A stretch of DNA of 64,000 nucleotides. Origin: Theropithecus gelada (lineage: Eukaryota; Chordata; Mammalia; Primates; Cercopithecidae). The stretch is taken from assembly GCF_003255815.1 (NCBI RefSeq), contig NC_037689.1:50286933-50350932 (forward strand), in the 5' to 3' direction. Under the pieces are notes generated by a model. It had not been told where the DNA came from. It saw only the letters and a list, made by a program, of their open reading frames with translations, and made no database searches. Below are positions 15,645 through 28,501 of this stretch, piece after piece. The translations under genes were made by a program, and so were the position numbers. Numbering within the stretch: the first letter of the stretch is position 1; the number at the start of each line of letters is the position of its first letter.

Positions 15645-15926
15645 TATTAAAATGGGTCCCAATCCAGTGTGACTGTGTCCTTACAAAAAGGGATAAGTTT
15701 GGAGAAAGACATGCATACAAGGACTATGCCATGTGAGGTTAAAGGCAGAGTTGGGGTGATGTTTCTACAAGCCAAAGAACAGCAAATATTTCCAGCAAAC
15801 CACCAGAAGCTAGAAGAGAGACATGGAACAGATTCTTGACAGTCTCCAGAAGAAGCCAGTCCTGGTGACATCTTGATCTTGGCCTCCAGACTGTGAAACA
15901 ATAAGTTTCTGTTGCTTAAAAAAAAG
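15645..15926 (+). mobile_element. MaLR LTR fragment (MLT1-type)
   Basis: Contains 'ccagtgtgactgtgtcctta', 'ccatgtgaggttaaaggcag' and the 3' block 'cttggcctccagactgtgaa' followed by 'caataagtttctgttgctt', the usual LTR end with its polyadenylation signal. The 5' part is missing. Confidence 0.65.
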
Positions 15927-17354
15927 AAGAAAAGGAAAAAAGAAAAAGAGTGGTTTACCTCTCTACTGGCACTTCTCTGTGTAATTTAGCACTTAAAAAT
16001 TCAATTGTCATGAAATCTCCTCAATTTTTTTAATCTAGTGTTTCCTAAATTTGTTTTATCTCAAACATACTTTTTTTTGCATAAAGTCTATTAAGTAAAT
16101 ACCATATCATGAAAATTACAGGGTTTTAAAAAAGTGTATCTGGAGACCTTTCTCAATAATAACCTCTCCCCAGTGTAACTTTGTTGCTTTGCTTCAGAGA
16201 ATCTCCTAACTTCTCCAGTGAAGAAACATTTATTTTCCCAGATATTATAATCTCTTGGGGTAGAGTAGAATGAATGGGGAGGAGGGAATAAGATAATATT
16301 AACTGTAAAAGCTTCTGGAGCAGGGTCTGGTGCCTTTATTACTCTCTCCACTGAGTCTTGATGGCTGGTAAGGAAAAACAGTGGAGATTAAAAGGGTCCA
16401 GTGTCAGATGAGACAAGTGGATTGTAGTTAACTTGATGGCCGTGCCTTTGTCAGTCTTCAGAGTGCCTGTTATAACTCTCTTGTCTATATTTCTGTCTCA
16501 CTCCAATCTTCTTTTGTGATTTTGCACAATTTTTACCTCTTCTGTAAGAACACACTTGAATAATAGAAATGATCAGGAAATGGTTTTTGTATTTGTACTA
16601 CCTCTCTACACAAACATACACCCAGCCTTGGGACCCCCTTTTAACTGATTTGTTTCACAGAAGACTTTATTATAAAATTCTGATCATATGTAAGAATTTT
16701 TAAAGTTTTTGGTAGTTAATGTTATTGCTTAAAGGAAAGCTTACAGTTTTTAAATTCAAATATCACAAGACAAAAACTTCAAATGAGTCATAAAAGAGAA
16801 AATACAGTATTGCCAAAATAAATCTACAATCGATATAAATGCAGCTTTGGAAGATCTAAATAAAAACTTTTCTACAAAAGTGAAAAACGTTCATATCCAA
16901 AGTTAGGAAAGGCAGTCTTCCTTCAAATGCATTTTTTAAATGTATCAGTCTGAAAATAATTAATTCCAGAAAATGGCTTCAAATGCATTGTCATTCACAG
17001 GAAAATCATCATTAGAATCATTCAGATTCACTCCTACCTTTCAACTCATAAGACAAAATTAGACACAATGGCCTACTTAAGGAATACACACACACACACT
17101 AGCAGGTATTATAACTTTGAATTTTTGATTCACCATTGATAGCACAGTGAGGAGCATAACATAGGGCAAATGTTTTGAGAATTCAACAAACCATGTCAAG
17201 TTTTTTGTAATGAAATTCTTCTGAAATTCATTTTTTTAATTACAAAATGTGTACTTTCTCAATAAATGATAGTTTATATAAGTCTAGGAAACAAGTGTTC
17301 CTCAACAAAACTGTGGGGATTATTTACTGGACTTTCTTTATGCCTGTATTATAT
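15927..17354. other. No feature recognised; short (CA)n at 17086-17099
   Basis: AT-rich single-copy-looking DNA. The minus frame at 16091-16351 has no recognisable domain. Confidence 0.5.
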
Positions 17355-17490
17355 CAAACCCATTCCATAAATATTTATCAACAGCTGTGTGCCAAGACTC
17401 ATGCTACCTGTTGGGGGATATAAAGAGTCACAATCTATTGAAATCTGGTGAGTTCATCTTAATTAGAGTTGAGGTCACACTGCAGTAGAA
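17355..17490 (-). mobile_element. Possible MIR/L2-type SINE or LINE tail
   Basis: 'cataaatatttatcaacagc', 'gtgtgccaagactcatgc' and 'gggggatataaagag' follow the frequent 'aaatatttattgagcgcc...gtgccaggcac' pattern of an ancient MIR/L2 copy in reverse. Degenerate. Confidence 0.45.
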
Positions 17491-18608
17491 AATGTTTCAA
17501 TCGTGTTTTAAAGTATAAAAGGAAACGTTCACATTTGGAAATCTTCCAGGTTTCATGGACATTGTGTCATGATTTTTTTCAAAGTTATACATGGGCTTTC
17601 AAACTATGAATTGGTGCAGGTATTTAGTATCTTTTTATATTTGGTTCTTACTCTCCCCCACTCCAATCTATCATGTTAAAAGGCATTTGAAGGTGAATGA
17701 CTTGCATCATGAATAAACTCAATTGTTCAGCAGACAGCTCTTTAATTACAAATCTTTAAATGTTTGGGAGGACTGCATTTTACTTAAATTCCCTTCATAC
17801 AATGACAAATTATGAAAATACAACTTTTGTATTCTATAATTAAGAGAAGATATCGCTTTAAAAAGGCCAAAATACATATTCTTTTTTTAAGTGTATACAA
17901 TGGTACATGTTTACCTGCTGTCTTTTCCATAACATTTAAAGTCATTTATGCAGTGAAGATGGCAAAGTGTCTTGCTATTAAAAAATATATTCTTTCTGCA
18001 GTACAGAACACTTTAACAAAGTAATGCTGGATATGTTTCAAGTCAGTAACTCTAATGGCATTCTTCAATTTCTCATATTACTAACCCCTCAGAACAAAAG
18101 TGCCACTATTAATAGGGTTCAGATATTCTCACTAACTCATTTTGATTTCCATTGAAATCTTTTCTTCATATTACGTGGACTTTCTAAAAAGTCTCCAAGC
18201 TCTTTAAATATCGGATGTGAAGACTAAAGTCAGAAGCTATTTATTTGGGAAATGAATTATCCTAATCTCTTGCAGACATTTCTATACTATAAAAACATAG
18301 GAAAGAAATGAAGAATAACAACAGGAGGGACAAACGAGCAATGACAAAACTGAAGCCTGGTTTGAATGAGATCGTTTTCGATTTCCAAATGAGGATTTAA
18401 TGGTAAAATTCAGGAGTATTCAAAACCAGGTGTCTACTTTATAGTTGCTAAAATGTAATGAACTTGCCTTGTTAAATTGGCTTAGGAATTTATAGTGTCA
18501 GTTTTCACAATTCAAAACTATATAGAGAACACACATTTTAAATCAACTAATCAAATGCATTCTTTAAATTCCTCAGTATATACTAATGTACCCAGCAACG
18601 TGTTAGGC
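17491..18608. other. No feature recognised
   Basis: AT-rich DNA without repeat consensus, RNA gene or coding signal that I can support. Confidence 0.5.
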
Positions 18609-18744
18609 CAGTGGTTCTCAAACTTTTCCTTACTTGAGTCTGCAGGTAGGCTTGTTACCACGCAGATGAGCTTTAATGCCACAGCTTCTGATTCAGTAGG
18701 TCTGGGGTGGGGCCCAACACTTTGCATTCTAACATATTTTCAGG

Positions 18745-18936
18745 TGTATTAGGCTGGCATTACAAAATACCACAGTCTTGGGTGGCTTAAACAACAGAAA
18801 TTTATGTATCACAATGCTGGAGACTGGGAAGTCTAAGGTCAAGATGCTGGCAGGGTGGGTTTTATTCTAAGACCTCTTCTCTTGGCTTGTAGCAGGCTGC
18901 CACCTCCATGTGTGCTCAAGTGACCTATTCTTTGTG

Positions 18937-18969
<33 letters not shown>

Positions 18970-19176
18970 CACGTGAGTGAGAGAGAGAGATCTCTATGCT
19001 ATCTGTTCTTCATCTTATAAGGACACCAGCCCTATCCCTATCAGATTAGGGCCTCACTCTTTTGATTTCATTTAACCTTAAATACCTCCTTAAAGGTACT
19101 ATCTCCAAATACAGTCACATTAGGGGTTAGGGCTTCAATATATGGATTTCTGGAAAACACAATTCAGTCTATAACA
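18745..19176 (-). mobile_element. MLT1-type MaLR LTR inserted in MER5A
   Basis: TGTATTAGG... to ...TATAACA, 432 bp, with 'gggtggcttaaacaacagaa', 'cttataaggacacc' and 'ccaaatacagtcacatt'. Flanking 5-mers tcagg (18740-18744) and ccagg (19177-19181) form a target duplication with one mismatch. A (GA)n tract has grown inside it. Confidence 0.85.
18941..18990. repeat. (GA)n microsatellite
   Basis: About 28 bases of uninterrupted 'gagaga' followed by 'gcacgtgagt' and a second short 'gagagagaga' run, inside the LTR. Confidence 0.95.
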
Positions 19177-19229
19177 CCAGGTGATGCTGCTGCCATGGTT
19201 CTAGAAACCACACTTTTGAGAACTAGTAT

Positions 19230-20104
19230 ATTAGATACTGTGATGAATACAAAAGTATATTTGCAAAGGCTACTGTCCTCAATAAGCTTCTGCTGTTTTC
19301 AAGAGAAGAGTCTAACAAATATAAAATATGTAGAGGGCAAACAAAAGGTATAAATGCTTAATTTTATGCATACGTCAAAATATAAAGTATATACATGAAT
19401 TAAAAATTGGACACGAGGTTCTTATGAACACCTTGCAGTTGGTAAGATATCAGATAGCACTAAAATTGGTAAGATTTTGAAAGTTAATGTGAAAAAATTA
19501 TGGATATGAGGAATCAACAAGGCAATAATGTGGAGTTTGGAATAAGTGGAGTATATTTGAATGGAAAGAGTAAGACGATTTTGTTTGAAGAAAAATTTGT
19601 GTGGATTATAATGGGAGATAAGGCTGATAAATTGGATTGAACTAGGAGAGTAAGAATTATAGGGTCTGTAAGTTCCCAAGAAAAAGAAAACATGATGAAA
19701 TTGGAAAAATGAACAATGAACAAGAATGAGATCTAGGTGGTTCAGGGAAGTATCTACATTTTACGTGCTCTCTATTTTCTCTTTGTTTGCTGTGTTTCCA
19801 GAATTTGTAAATTGCAAAATTTTGATGACTGTTGAGAGAGCTTATTTCTTTGAACCATAATGCATGAAAATCATCTGTAACTCTTGGCTTGCAAAAAGGA
19901 ATCCACAATCTTTCTCCATATTACAAATTATATAATGTCAAGTAAGAAAGTGCAAAATAATTATGAACAGAATTTTGTCTCTTTATATTCATTCAACATC
20001 ATCACCAAGAAATTACTTGTCTAGAATTTGGCTGACACTTTGGAAATGTACATGACTTATTCATATTACAGAGTTTAACTGTATTTCTAGTGTATATAAA
20101 TATG
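19230..20104. other. No feature recognised
   Basis: AT-rich sequence. Several overlapping minus-strand frames (19422-19908) have no domain and biased composition; I treat them as chance. Confidence 0.5.
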
Positions 20105-20108
20105 CTCT

Positions 20109-20597
20109 TGAAACTAGGCCTCACAAAACCTAAAAAGTTAGCACCAGGTGGCCCTAGATAGGGTCCCACCCTGCCTCGATAGGGTCCCACCCTGATAGGG
20201 TCCCACCCTGCCAATTCCGGGAAACAACCTCATGAGGTCCCACCCTGCCAATTCCAGGGGTCTCACCCTGCCTCGAAGTTCCCGGAATCAACAACTCCAG
20301 GAAAGAACCTCATAAGGTCCTGCTCTAACCAATTAAACCAAGACCCCTTGCTCAGGCTATAGCTAGACCCAATCATTTTACGCCTTAAGCTTTGTTTGAA
20401 TTTCGCGCCATAAGCTGTGTTTGAACTTGTGTTTGCCTATATAAACAGCCTGTAACAAGCAGTCGGGGTCCCAGGGCCAACTTAGAGCTTGGGACCCTAG
20501 CGCGCTAGCAATAAATAACTCTCTGCTGTGAACCTCGTGTCGGTGATCCTTCGCGGCGACCCCTACCCAGGAGGGAATCGAGAGTTCGGTTCCAACA
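20109..20597 (+). mobile_element. Young gammaretrovirus-like solo LTR with U3 direct repeats
   Basis: A 489-bp LTR, TGAAACTAGG to GGTTCCAACA, flanked by a perfect 4-bp duplication ctct (20105-20108 and 20598-20601). U3 has three copies of gatagggtcccaccctg starting at 20157, 20178 and 20194, followed by two 'aggtcccaccctgccaattcc'-type units. A TATA box (tatataaac, 20438-20446) and AATAAA (20510-20515) define U3-R-U5. Several CpGs survive ('tttcgcgcc', 'agcgcgct', 'tcgcggcgacc'), suggesting youth. Organisation resembles the primate type-C/PTERV (CERV) families; the exact family is not settled. No internal viral genes remain here. Confidence 0.9.
20438..20515 (+). promoter_or_regulatory. LTR promoter core and polyadenylation signal
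   Basis: TATA box tatataaac at 20438-20446 and AATAAA at 20510-20515, 64 bases apart. Transcription start would fall about 20468-20475, giving a short R region. Both are intact, so the solo LTR could still act as promoter or terminator; this is inference. Confidence 0.65.
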
Positions 20598-20601
20598 CTC
20601 T

Positions 20602-21765
<1,164 letters not shown>

Positions 21766-21785
21766 GTTCTTTTATATTTTCCTAG

Positions 21786-22137
<352 letters not shown>

Positions 22138-22190
22138 TATAATTGCTTTTTATATTTTCTTACAATTTTTAAACTCCTCTGTATATATGG

Positions 22191-22526
22191 TGCTATGGTT
22201 TGAATGTATGTATCCTTCTAAAGTTCATGTTGGAATTTTACCCCCAAGGTAATGATATTAAGGGTTCTGCCCTCATGTATGTGATTAGTGTCCTTATAAA
22301 AGGGATTGAAAAAGCAAATTTGTCCCTTTTGCCCTTCCACCTTCCCTCATGTGAAAAGAAGACAACAAGGTACCACCTTAGAAGAAGAGAGCAAGCCTTC
22401 ATCAGGCACCAAATCTGCTGGTGCCTTGATCTTGGACTTTTCAGCCTCTAGAACTGTGAGCAATAAATCTTTGTTATTTATAAATTACCCAGTCTAAGGT
22501 ATTTTTCCATAGCAGCCTGAGAGACA
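22191..22526 (+). mobile_element. MLT1A-type MaLR solo LTR
   Basis: TGCTATGGTTTGAATG to GAGAGACA, with 'aatctgctggtgccttgatc', 'gaactgtgagcaataaatc' (polyadenylation signal) and 'ttacccagtctaaggtat'. Flanks tatgg (22186-22190) and tgtgg (22527-22531) fit a 5-bp duplication with one mismatch. Confidence 0.9.
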
Positions 22527-22531
22527 TGTGG

Positions 22532-23000
22532 TTATATACATATTTTTTACTCATAATTTCACATACTTCATCTTTCTTTATTCTAGATCAGTATTAGCAG
22601 TTTTATATAATTTATTGTTCTTTAAAAACTCTGTTATACTAATTAACTCTTTCCAAAGTATTTATTTTAACTATATCATATCTTCTGCTTTAAAAAAATC
22701 TGTATTAGGCTTCTCAGTAATTTATATTTTAACCTATTTTTCATATTTTTGTAATGAGTAACTTTTTGCATGGACCAAAGCCTAAAATTTATATAAAAAT
22801 ATGTTGTACAGTGTAAAAAACTTCTTATTTCCCATCTTGTTCACAACCTTCCTTCTTCCTAACCACTTTTCATGATTCTTATGTATCCTTTCAAAGATTT
22901 ATAAGCAAATACTTGCAAATATTAAGATATATGATTCTCCCTCTTCTAACAAAGCAACTTCAATATAATGTTTTTCAGTTTGCTTTTACTTATTATTTCT
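22532..23000. other. No feature recognised
   Basis: Very AT-rich. No repeat or gene assigned. Confidence 0.5.
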
Positions 23001-23015
23001 TGTAGATGTTTTTCT

Positions 23016-23328
<313 letters not shown>

Positions 23329-23335
23329 TGATGTT

Positions 23336-24545
23336 TCTTTTTTAATTTAATTTTTGTGGGTACATAGTAGATGTATATATTTATGTAGTTCATGAGATGT
23401 TTTGATACAGACATGTAATGTATAATAATCACAGCATGGAGAATAGGGTATCCATCACTTCAAGCACTTATCCTTTGTGTTACAAACAATCCAATTATAC
23501 TCTTTTAGTTATTTAAAAATGTACAATTAAGTTATTACTAATCATAGTTACCCTGTTGTGCTATCCAATAGTAGGTTTTATTCATTCTTTTAAATTATTT
23601 TTTTTGTACCCACTAACCATCCCCATCTACATCCAACCCCACACTACCATCCTTCTACTCTCTATGTCCATGAGTTCAATTGTTTTGATTTTTAGATCCA
23701 ACAAAATAAGGAAGAACATGAGACATTAGTCTTTCTGTGCCTGGCTTATTCACTTAACATAATGATCTCCAGTTCCATCCATGTTGTAATGACAGGATCT
23801 CATTCTTCTTTATGAATAGTACTCCGTTGCATATATGTACCACATTTTCTTTATCCACTTATCCTTGGCTATTGTGAACAGTGCTGCAACAAACACGGGA
23901 GTGCAGTTATCTCTTCAATATACTGATTTCCTTTCTTTTGAGTGTATACCCAGCAGTGGGATTACTGGATCATATGGTGGCTCTATTTTTAGTTTTTTGA
24001 GGAACCTTCAAACTGTCCTCTATAGTGGTTGTACTAATTTATATTCCCCTCTAACAGGAGGGTTCTCTTTTTTTCTGCTTACTTACCAGCATTTGTTATT
24101 GCCTGTCTTTTGGATATAAGCCATTTTAACTGGGATGAGATGATATCTCATGGTAGAGTTGCACCCCAGCTCTTTTTAGCATTTATTATAAACAATGAAT
24201 AAAGACTTTATGTATCGTTTTTTACATGGTGAGCATATCTGTAGGATAAATTCCAGGAAGTGTAATTGCTGTATGAAAAGGTATACATTAAGTTTGATAT
24301 TGCCAAATTGTCTTCTAACAAATGAAACATTATTAGATGTTTTTCCTATAGAGTTGGGATATAGCTACTTATATCTTCTGGTTCTTAATCCCTTGTCAGG
24401 TGGGTAGTTTGCAAATATTTTCTCCCATTCTGTGTGTTGTCTCTTCACTCTGTTGATTGTTTCCTTTGCTGTACTGCAGCTTTTTAACTTGATGTTATCT
24501 CCTTTGTCCATTTTTACTTTGGTTGCCTGTGCTTTTAGGGTATCA
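23336..24545 (-). mobile_element. L1 (L1PB/L1MA-like) 3' half with an internal foreign insert
   Basis: 3' UTR from 'tgggtacatagtagatgtat' through ORF2 C-terminal sequence to 24158 ('gatgatatctcatgg'), then again from about 24340 ('tttttcctatagagttg') to 24545. The expected intervening L1 sequence (about 150 bp) is replaced by a copy of another L1/Alu junction (24161-24318). A minus frame at 24365-24661 still shows ORF2-like [12 protein letters not shown] residues. Confidence 0.85.
24161..24318. repeat. Templated copy of the Alu/L1M junction at 25296-25457
   Basis: Starts 'gcaccccagctctttttagc' and follows 25296-25457 for about 160 bases with roughly 10 substitutions and one 4-base deletion. 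The first ten bases are the 5' end of the AluJ at 25013-25305, so this copy was made from the right-hand locus after that Alu inserted. Confidence 0.85.
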
Positions 24546-24560
24546 TGTAATGATGTTTCT

Positions 24561-24872
<312 letters not shown>

Positions 24873-25012
24873 AGATGTTTCTATATTAATACATAAGGAG
24901 CTTCTCTACTCTTTTCTCCAGTTTTATTTTACTTATATACTTACTGTAATTAGTTTAACCAGTGTTCTCTTGGCAGATATTCTGGGTGGTTTTTTTTTTC
25001 CCTTTTAGCATT

Positions 25013-25305
25013 AAGAAATATTTCTTGAGAAAGGGTCTCACTCTGTTACCCAGGCTAGAGTACAGTAATGTGATGATAGCTTACTGCAGCCTTGAATTCC
25101 TGGGCTCAAGCGATCCTCCCACCTTATCCTCCCTAGTAGCTGGGATTACAGGTATGCAGCACCACACTCTAATTTTTAAATTATTGGTAGAGGTAGGGTC
25201 TTGAAATGTTGCCCAAGCTGGTCTTAAACCCCTGGCCTCAAGTGATCCTCCCACCTCAGCCTCCCAAAGTGTTGGGATTACAGGCATGAGCCACTGCACC
25301 CCAGC
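25013..25305 (-). mobile_element. AluJ
   Basis: 'gaaagggtctcactctgtta' to 'gagccactgcaccccagc', with old-Alu features (gatgatagcttactgcagcc, aggtagggtcttgaaatg). Target duplication ttttagcatt at 25003-25012 and about 25309-25318. Confidence 0.92.
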
Positions 25306-25868
25306 TCTTTTTAGCATTTATTATAAACTATGAATAAAGACTTTATGTATCATTTTTTACATAGTGAATATATCTGTAAGATAAATTCTAGGAAGTGTAA
25401 TCGCTGGATCAAAAGGTATACAGTAAGTTTGATAGATATTGCCAAATTGTCTTCCAAGAGGTTGTATGAATTATAATTCTTACTAAAAAGGAATGGGACT
25501 ACGTATTTCCCTATAGCCTTGCCAACACTGTGTATCGTCAAACCTTTAAAAAAGCTTCCGAACCAGTAGGTAAAAAAATATCATCTCAGTACATTTTAAT
25601 TTACATCTCCTTTTAGCAGTAAAATAGAGTATGCGTCTTTATATTTAAGAGTCATTTGTGTTTTATTTTCCATGAGCCATCTCTTTATGTCCATTAATCA
25701 TTAGGGTGGGGGAGTGGTTAGTATTCAGATATTATGGAACATATTTTTATTTGTAATGTGAGTTACAAATCTTTTTTTCACAACCTATTATTTATCTTTT
25801 GACTTCACTTATGTTTTTTATGCAGATTTTTTAATGTTATGTAGTTGAATTGTCAATGCTTTATATGT

Positions 25869-26034
25869 AGTTTCTGAAGTTTGATCAAAGTAGAAAGATC
25901 TCTTCCTATTTATTCTTAGTTGTGAAAGAATTTTCCCGTGTTTGTCAAGTTAGTTTCTGAAGTTTGATCAAAGTAGAAAGATCTCTTCCTATTTATTCTT
26001 AGTTGTGAAAGAATTTTCCCGTGTTTGTCAAGTT
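25869..26034. repeat. Perfect 2 x 83-bp tandem duplication
   Basis: Units 25869-25951 and 25952-26034 are identical base for base and the first five bases repeat once more. It lies inside the old L1M. Identity means a very recent duplication or an assembly error. Confidence 0.97.
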
Positions 26035-26175
26035 AGTTTTGTTTTTGGGTTGTACTTTGTATATTTAAATATGTTGTCCTTTGGAAATTGGTGTGCACCA
26101 TGAGGTAGAGAGTAATTCTTTTATTCACAAAATTACCCAGTTATTAAAACATTATTTTTGCCACTTTTATTGTAT

Positions 26176-26660
26176 ACCAACATCCCTGCTAGAATTTTGG
26201 TTCTCCTACCCGATTTCCAGGCTGTGTCTGGCTCCTCTGGTAATAAGAGGGATGGGAGCAGAAGAAGTAAAGGGTCCAGAAAGTCCTCATTTGATTGGTA
26301 CCTATGTGCCAGCGATTTCCTCTGGTCATGGCAAACACTTAAGTCTGACTCTTTATCAAGAAGGTACTTCTTGTCGTTTGCCACCAAGAGAGTTACTTAC
26401 CAACAACTTCTTCAAAGTTGGTGAATGGCTCTCCACATTTGTCAATTTAGTCTCCTTCCCATCCTCACATACCATATTTTGCTGAGATTTTCTTGCCTGC
26501 TCAGAAAGTTTCTTAAAGTACATTCGGAAAATCTTTCCCTCTTGTGTTGTCCACATTTGTTCCTCTGATAAAGTACATGGGGGGCAAAGGTAGAACATCA
26601 ACAACTTACTTTTAAAAAAATTCCTCTCTTGAGTGTTCAAAATTTCCTTTTACTAACTAC
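26176..26660 (-). other. Non-repetitive segment with exon-like signals on minus strand
   Basis: Not an L1 or other repeat that I recognise, and more GC-rich than its surroundings. On the minus strand a pyrimidine-rich tract ends in ATCAG (26565-26569). An open frame follows, then TTG|GTAAGT, a consensus donor (GTAAGT at 26395-26400). The 164 bp between (26401-26564) begin in phase 1 and end in phase 0. The peptide includes EGKIFRMYFKKLSEQARKSQ; I cannot match it to a known protein. Could be a true exon, a decayed exon or chance. Confidence 0.3.
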
Positions 26661-27780
26661 ATGCGGGTGAGAGGCTACAAGGAATAAAATTCATTATTCA
26701 TTTGTTTTCTTTATATTTGTTCCTTCTAAATCCTGTATGGGCATTTTGTAACTCACCTTGGGCATGACTGGCACTGAGATTTAATAGTGTTCATTTAACA
26801 TCCTGTTGTATAAGCTATTTACCATGTTATCTATTTCCTTGTTATTTGATCTTTGAAAACTTATTGATATGTTTTACATAGTCTACCATAATTGTGTTTT
26901 TTCTCAATTTTATCTTCTGTTTCTGTACTACTTTTCTATTGTGAATGTAACAAATTACCACAAACTTATTGGCTCAAAACAAAAAAAAATTATCTTAAGT
27001 AAGGGCTCAATAAACTGTAGCTATTGATATTTATTTTTTCCTGTTCTCGGAAAGCCTATTCCATTTAATGTTCAGATCTTATGCTCATGAAACTTTTTTA
27101 CTTTTTGTTTTTCTTTAGTATGCTCTGTTCTCTCTTTATAGAGTTCTTATTATGCATATTGAATTTCCTGGATTTGTCCTCTAGGTCCCTTATCCTTTCA
27201 CTTATCAACTTCATTTCATTAACCATTTCCTCTGACTTCTGAGAAAATGTCTCAGATCAATCTTTTAAAATAATTACATGGATTTCTGCAGCATTAAGTT
27301 TGTTGTTTACTGTCTCTTGAATTTTTTAATTTGATCAGTATGTCTACTGATTTGTAAAGACTGAAAGAGGTATGCAAAATCTCTCACTGTGACTGTGGTT
27401 TTGTTCATTACTTGAAAATAATTATTTGGAATTTCCGATTGATTTTATTTCATAGAATAATAATGTAGTTCATTTTAAGGTTTAAAACTAGAGATTTAAT
27501 AACTGTTTTCTTCTGCTCTTTCATAGGAGAATATTTACTTGGACTCACCAATATGGTGGAATGTTTACCCTTTTCATTTATCTTTTTCTCCCTGCTCATT
27601 CTTCAAATCAAGAGACAAACTTTACCAGAAAATTTGTCTATACTCATCTGTTGTAGTAATAGACAAAGAAAAGAGATGAGTGTTCTTTTGTTTTTGATAA
27701 AGTATGACTTTGTCTCATGTAATTAATTGTATTACTTGCTGTGCAGTTAATTTTCAGCACTTCATATGTAGGCACCATTG
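26661..27780. other. Mostly unassigned; possible MaLR scrap at 26934-26985
   Basis: AT-rich. 'attgtgaatgtaacaaatta' with 'ccacaaacttattggctc' resembles the end of an MLT-type LTR, too short to name. No genes seen. Confidence 0.4.
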
Positions 27781-27879
27781 GATGAGGAGGAAAGGAAGGA
27801 AGAGGAGGAGAAACAGAAGAAGGAAAAGAAGGGAGAGGAGGAGAAAAGGAAAGAGAAAGAGGGAGGGAGGAAGGAAGGA
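27781..27879 (+). repeat. Polypurine (GGAAGA)-rich low-complexity tract
   Basis: About 100 bases almost entirely A and G ('gaggaggaaaggaaggaag', 'gggagggaggaaggaagg'). The 75-codon frame through it is Arg/Lys-rich only because of this composition and is not a gene. Such tracts can form triplex DNA. Confidence 0.95.
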
Positions 27880-28171
27880 ATTACTTATGCCCCTTCTTTT
27901 ACTTAAAAAGCATATTTTACTGTTTCAATGATTGAGTGTATTTACAATGTGTTTCAATATTGCTGATAAATTCTATTTTTCAGTTCTATTGAGGTATAAT
28001 TGATAAATAAAAATTATATATTTAAGATGTACAACATGATGATTTGATATACATATATATTGCAAAATGATCACCAGAATCAAACTAATTAAGACACCCA
28101 TCACATCACATACTTACCAATTTTTTGTGGTGAGAACACTTAGGACCTACTCTCTTAGCAAATTTCAAGTA

Positions 28172-28501
28172 CATTCATGCACCCCATAATGATGTTTCGG
28201 TCAATGGTGGATTGCATATCTGATGGTGGTCTCATAAGATTATAGTATAGTACTGTATTTTTACAGTATCTTTTCTTTTCTATGATTAGAGACACAAACA
28301 CTTACCATTGTGTTACTATTTCCTTATTCTATCTAGTCCACTCAGCCCAGGAGCAATAGGCTATACCATATGGCCTAGGTGTGTAATAGGCTATGCCATC
28401 TGGGTTTGTGTAAGTACACTCTAAGATGTTTGCACAATGAGAAAATTGCCTGATGATGTATCTGTCAGAACGTATCCCCATCATTAAGCAACACATGACT
28501 A
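28172..28501 (-). mobile_element. MER2 (Tigger-type DNA transposon)
   Basis: Terminal inverted repeats cattcatgcacc and ...cacatgacta, with 'gatgtttcggtcaatggtgg' and 'ataggctataccatatggcc' inside. TA dinucleotides at 28170-28171 and 28502-28503 are the expected Tc1/mariner target duplication. About 330 bp, close to the MER2 full length. Confidence 0.92.

Larger units (their letters stand above)
18609..19226 (+). mobile_element. MER5A (hAT-Charlie), split by an LTR
   Basis: Left part 18609-18744 starts 'cagtggttctcaaac' and includes 'gattcagtaggtctggggtg'. The right part 19177-19226 reads 'ccaggtgatgctgctg' and closes with 'ttttgagaact', the complement of the start. The two parts join perfectly when the LTR at 18745-19176 is removed. 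Confidence 0.92.
24883..26175 (-). mobile_element. Old L1M (L1ME-like) ORF2 fragment
   Basis: ORF2 C-terminal sequence in reverse: 'ataaattctaggaagtgtaa', 'gatattgccaaattgtcttc', 'ctttggaaattggtgtg'. Split by an AluJ at 25013-25305 and carrying the 83-bp tandem duplication at 25869-26034. Frames are destroyed. The part left of the Alu is less certain. Confidence 0.75.

Noticed and set aside
26081..26485. 134-codon plus-strand frame overlapping the exon-like segment
   Set aside because: Starts inside the old L1M, has no domain, and runs antisense to the stronger splice-site signals.
27704..27931. 75-codon Arg/Lys-rich plus-strand frame
   Set aside because: Composition is produced by the polypurine tract; no homology or context.
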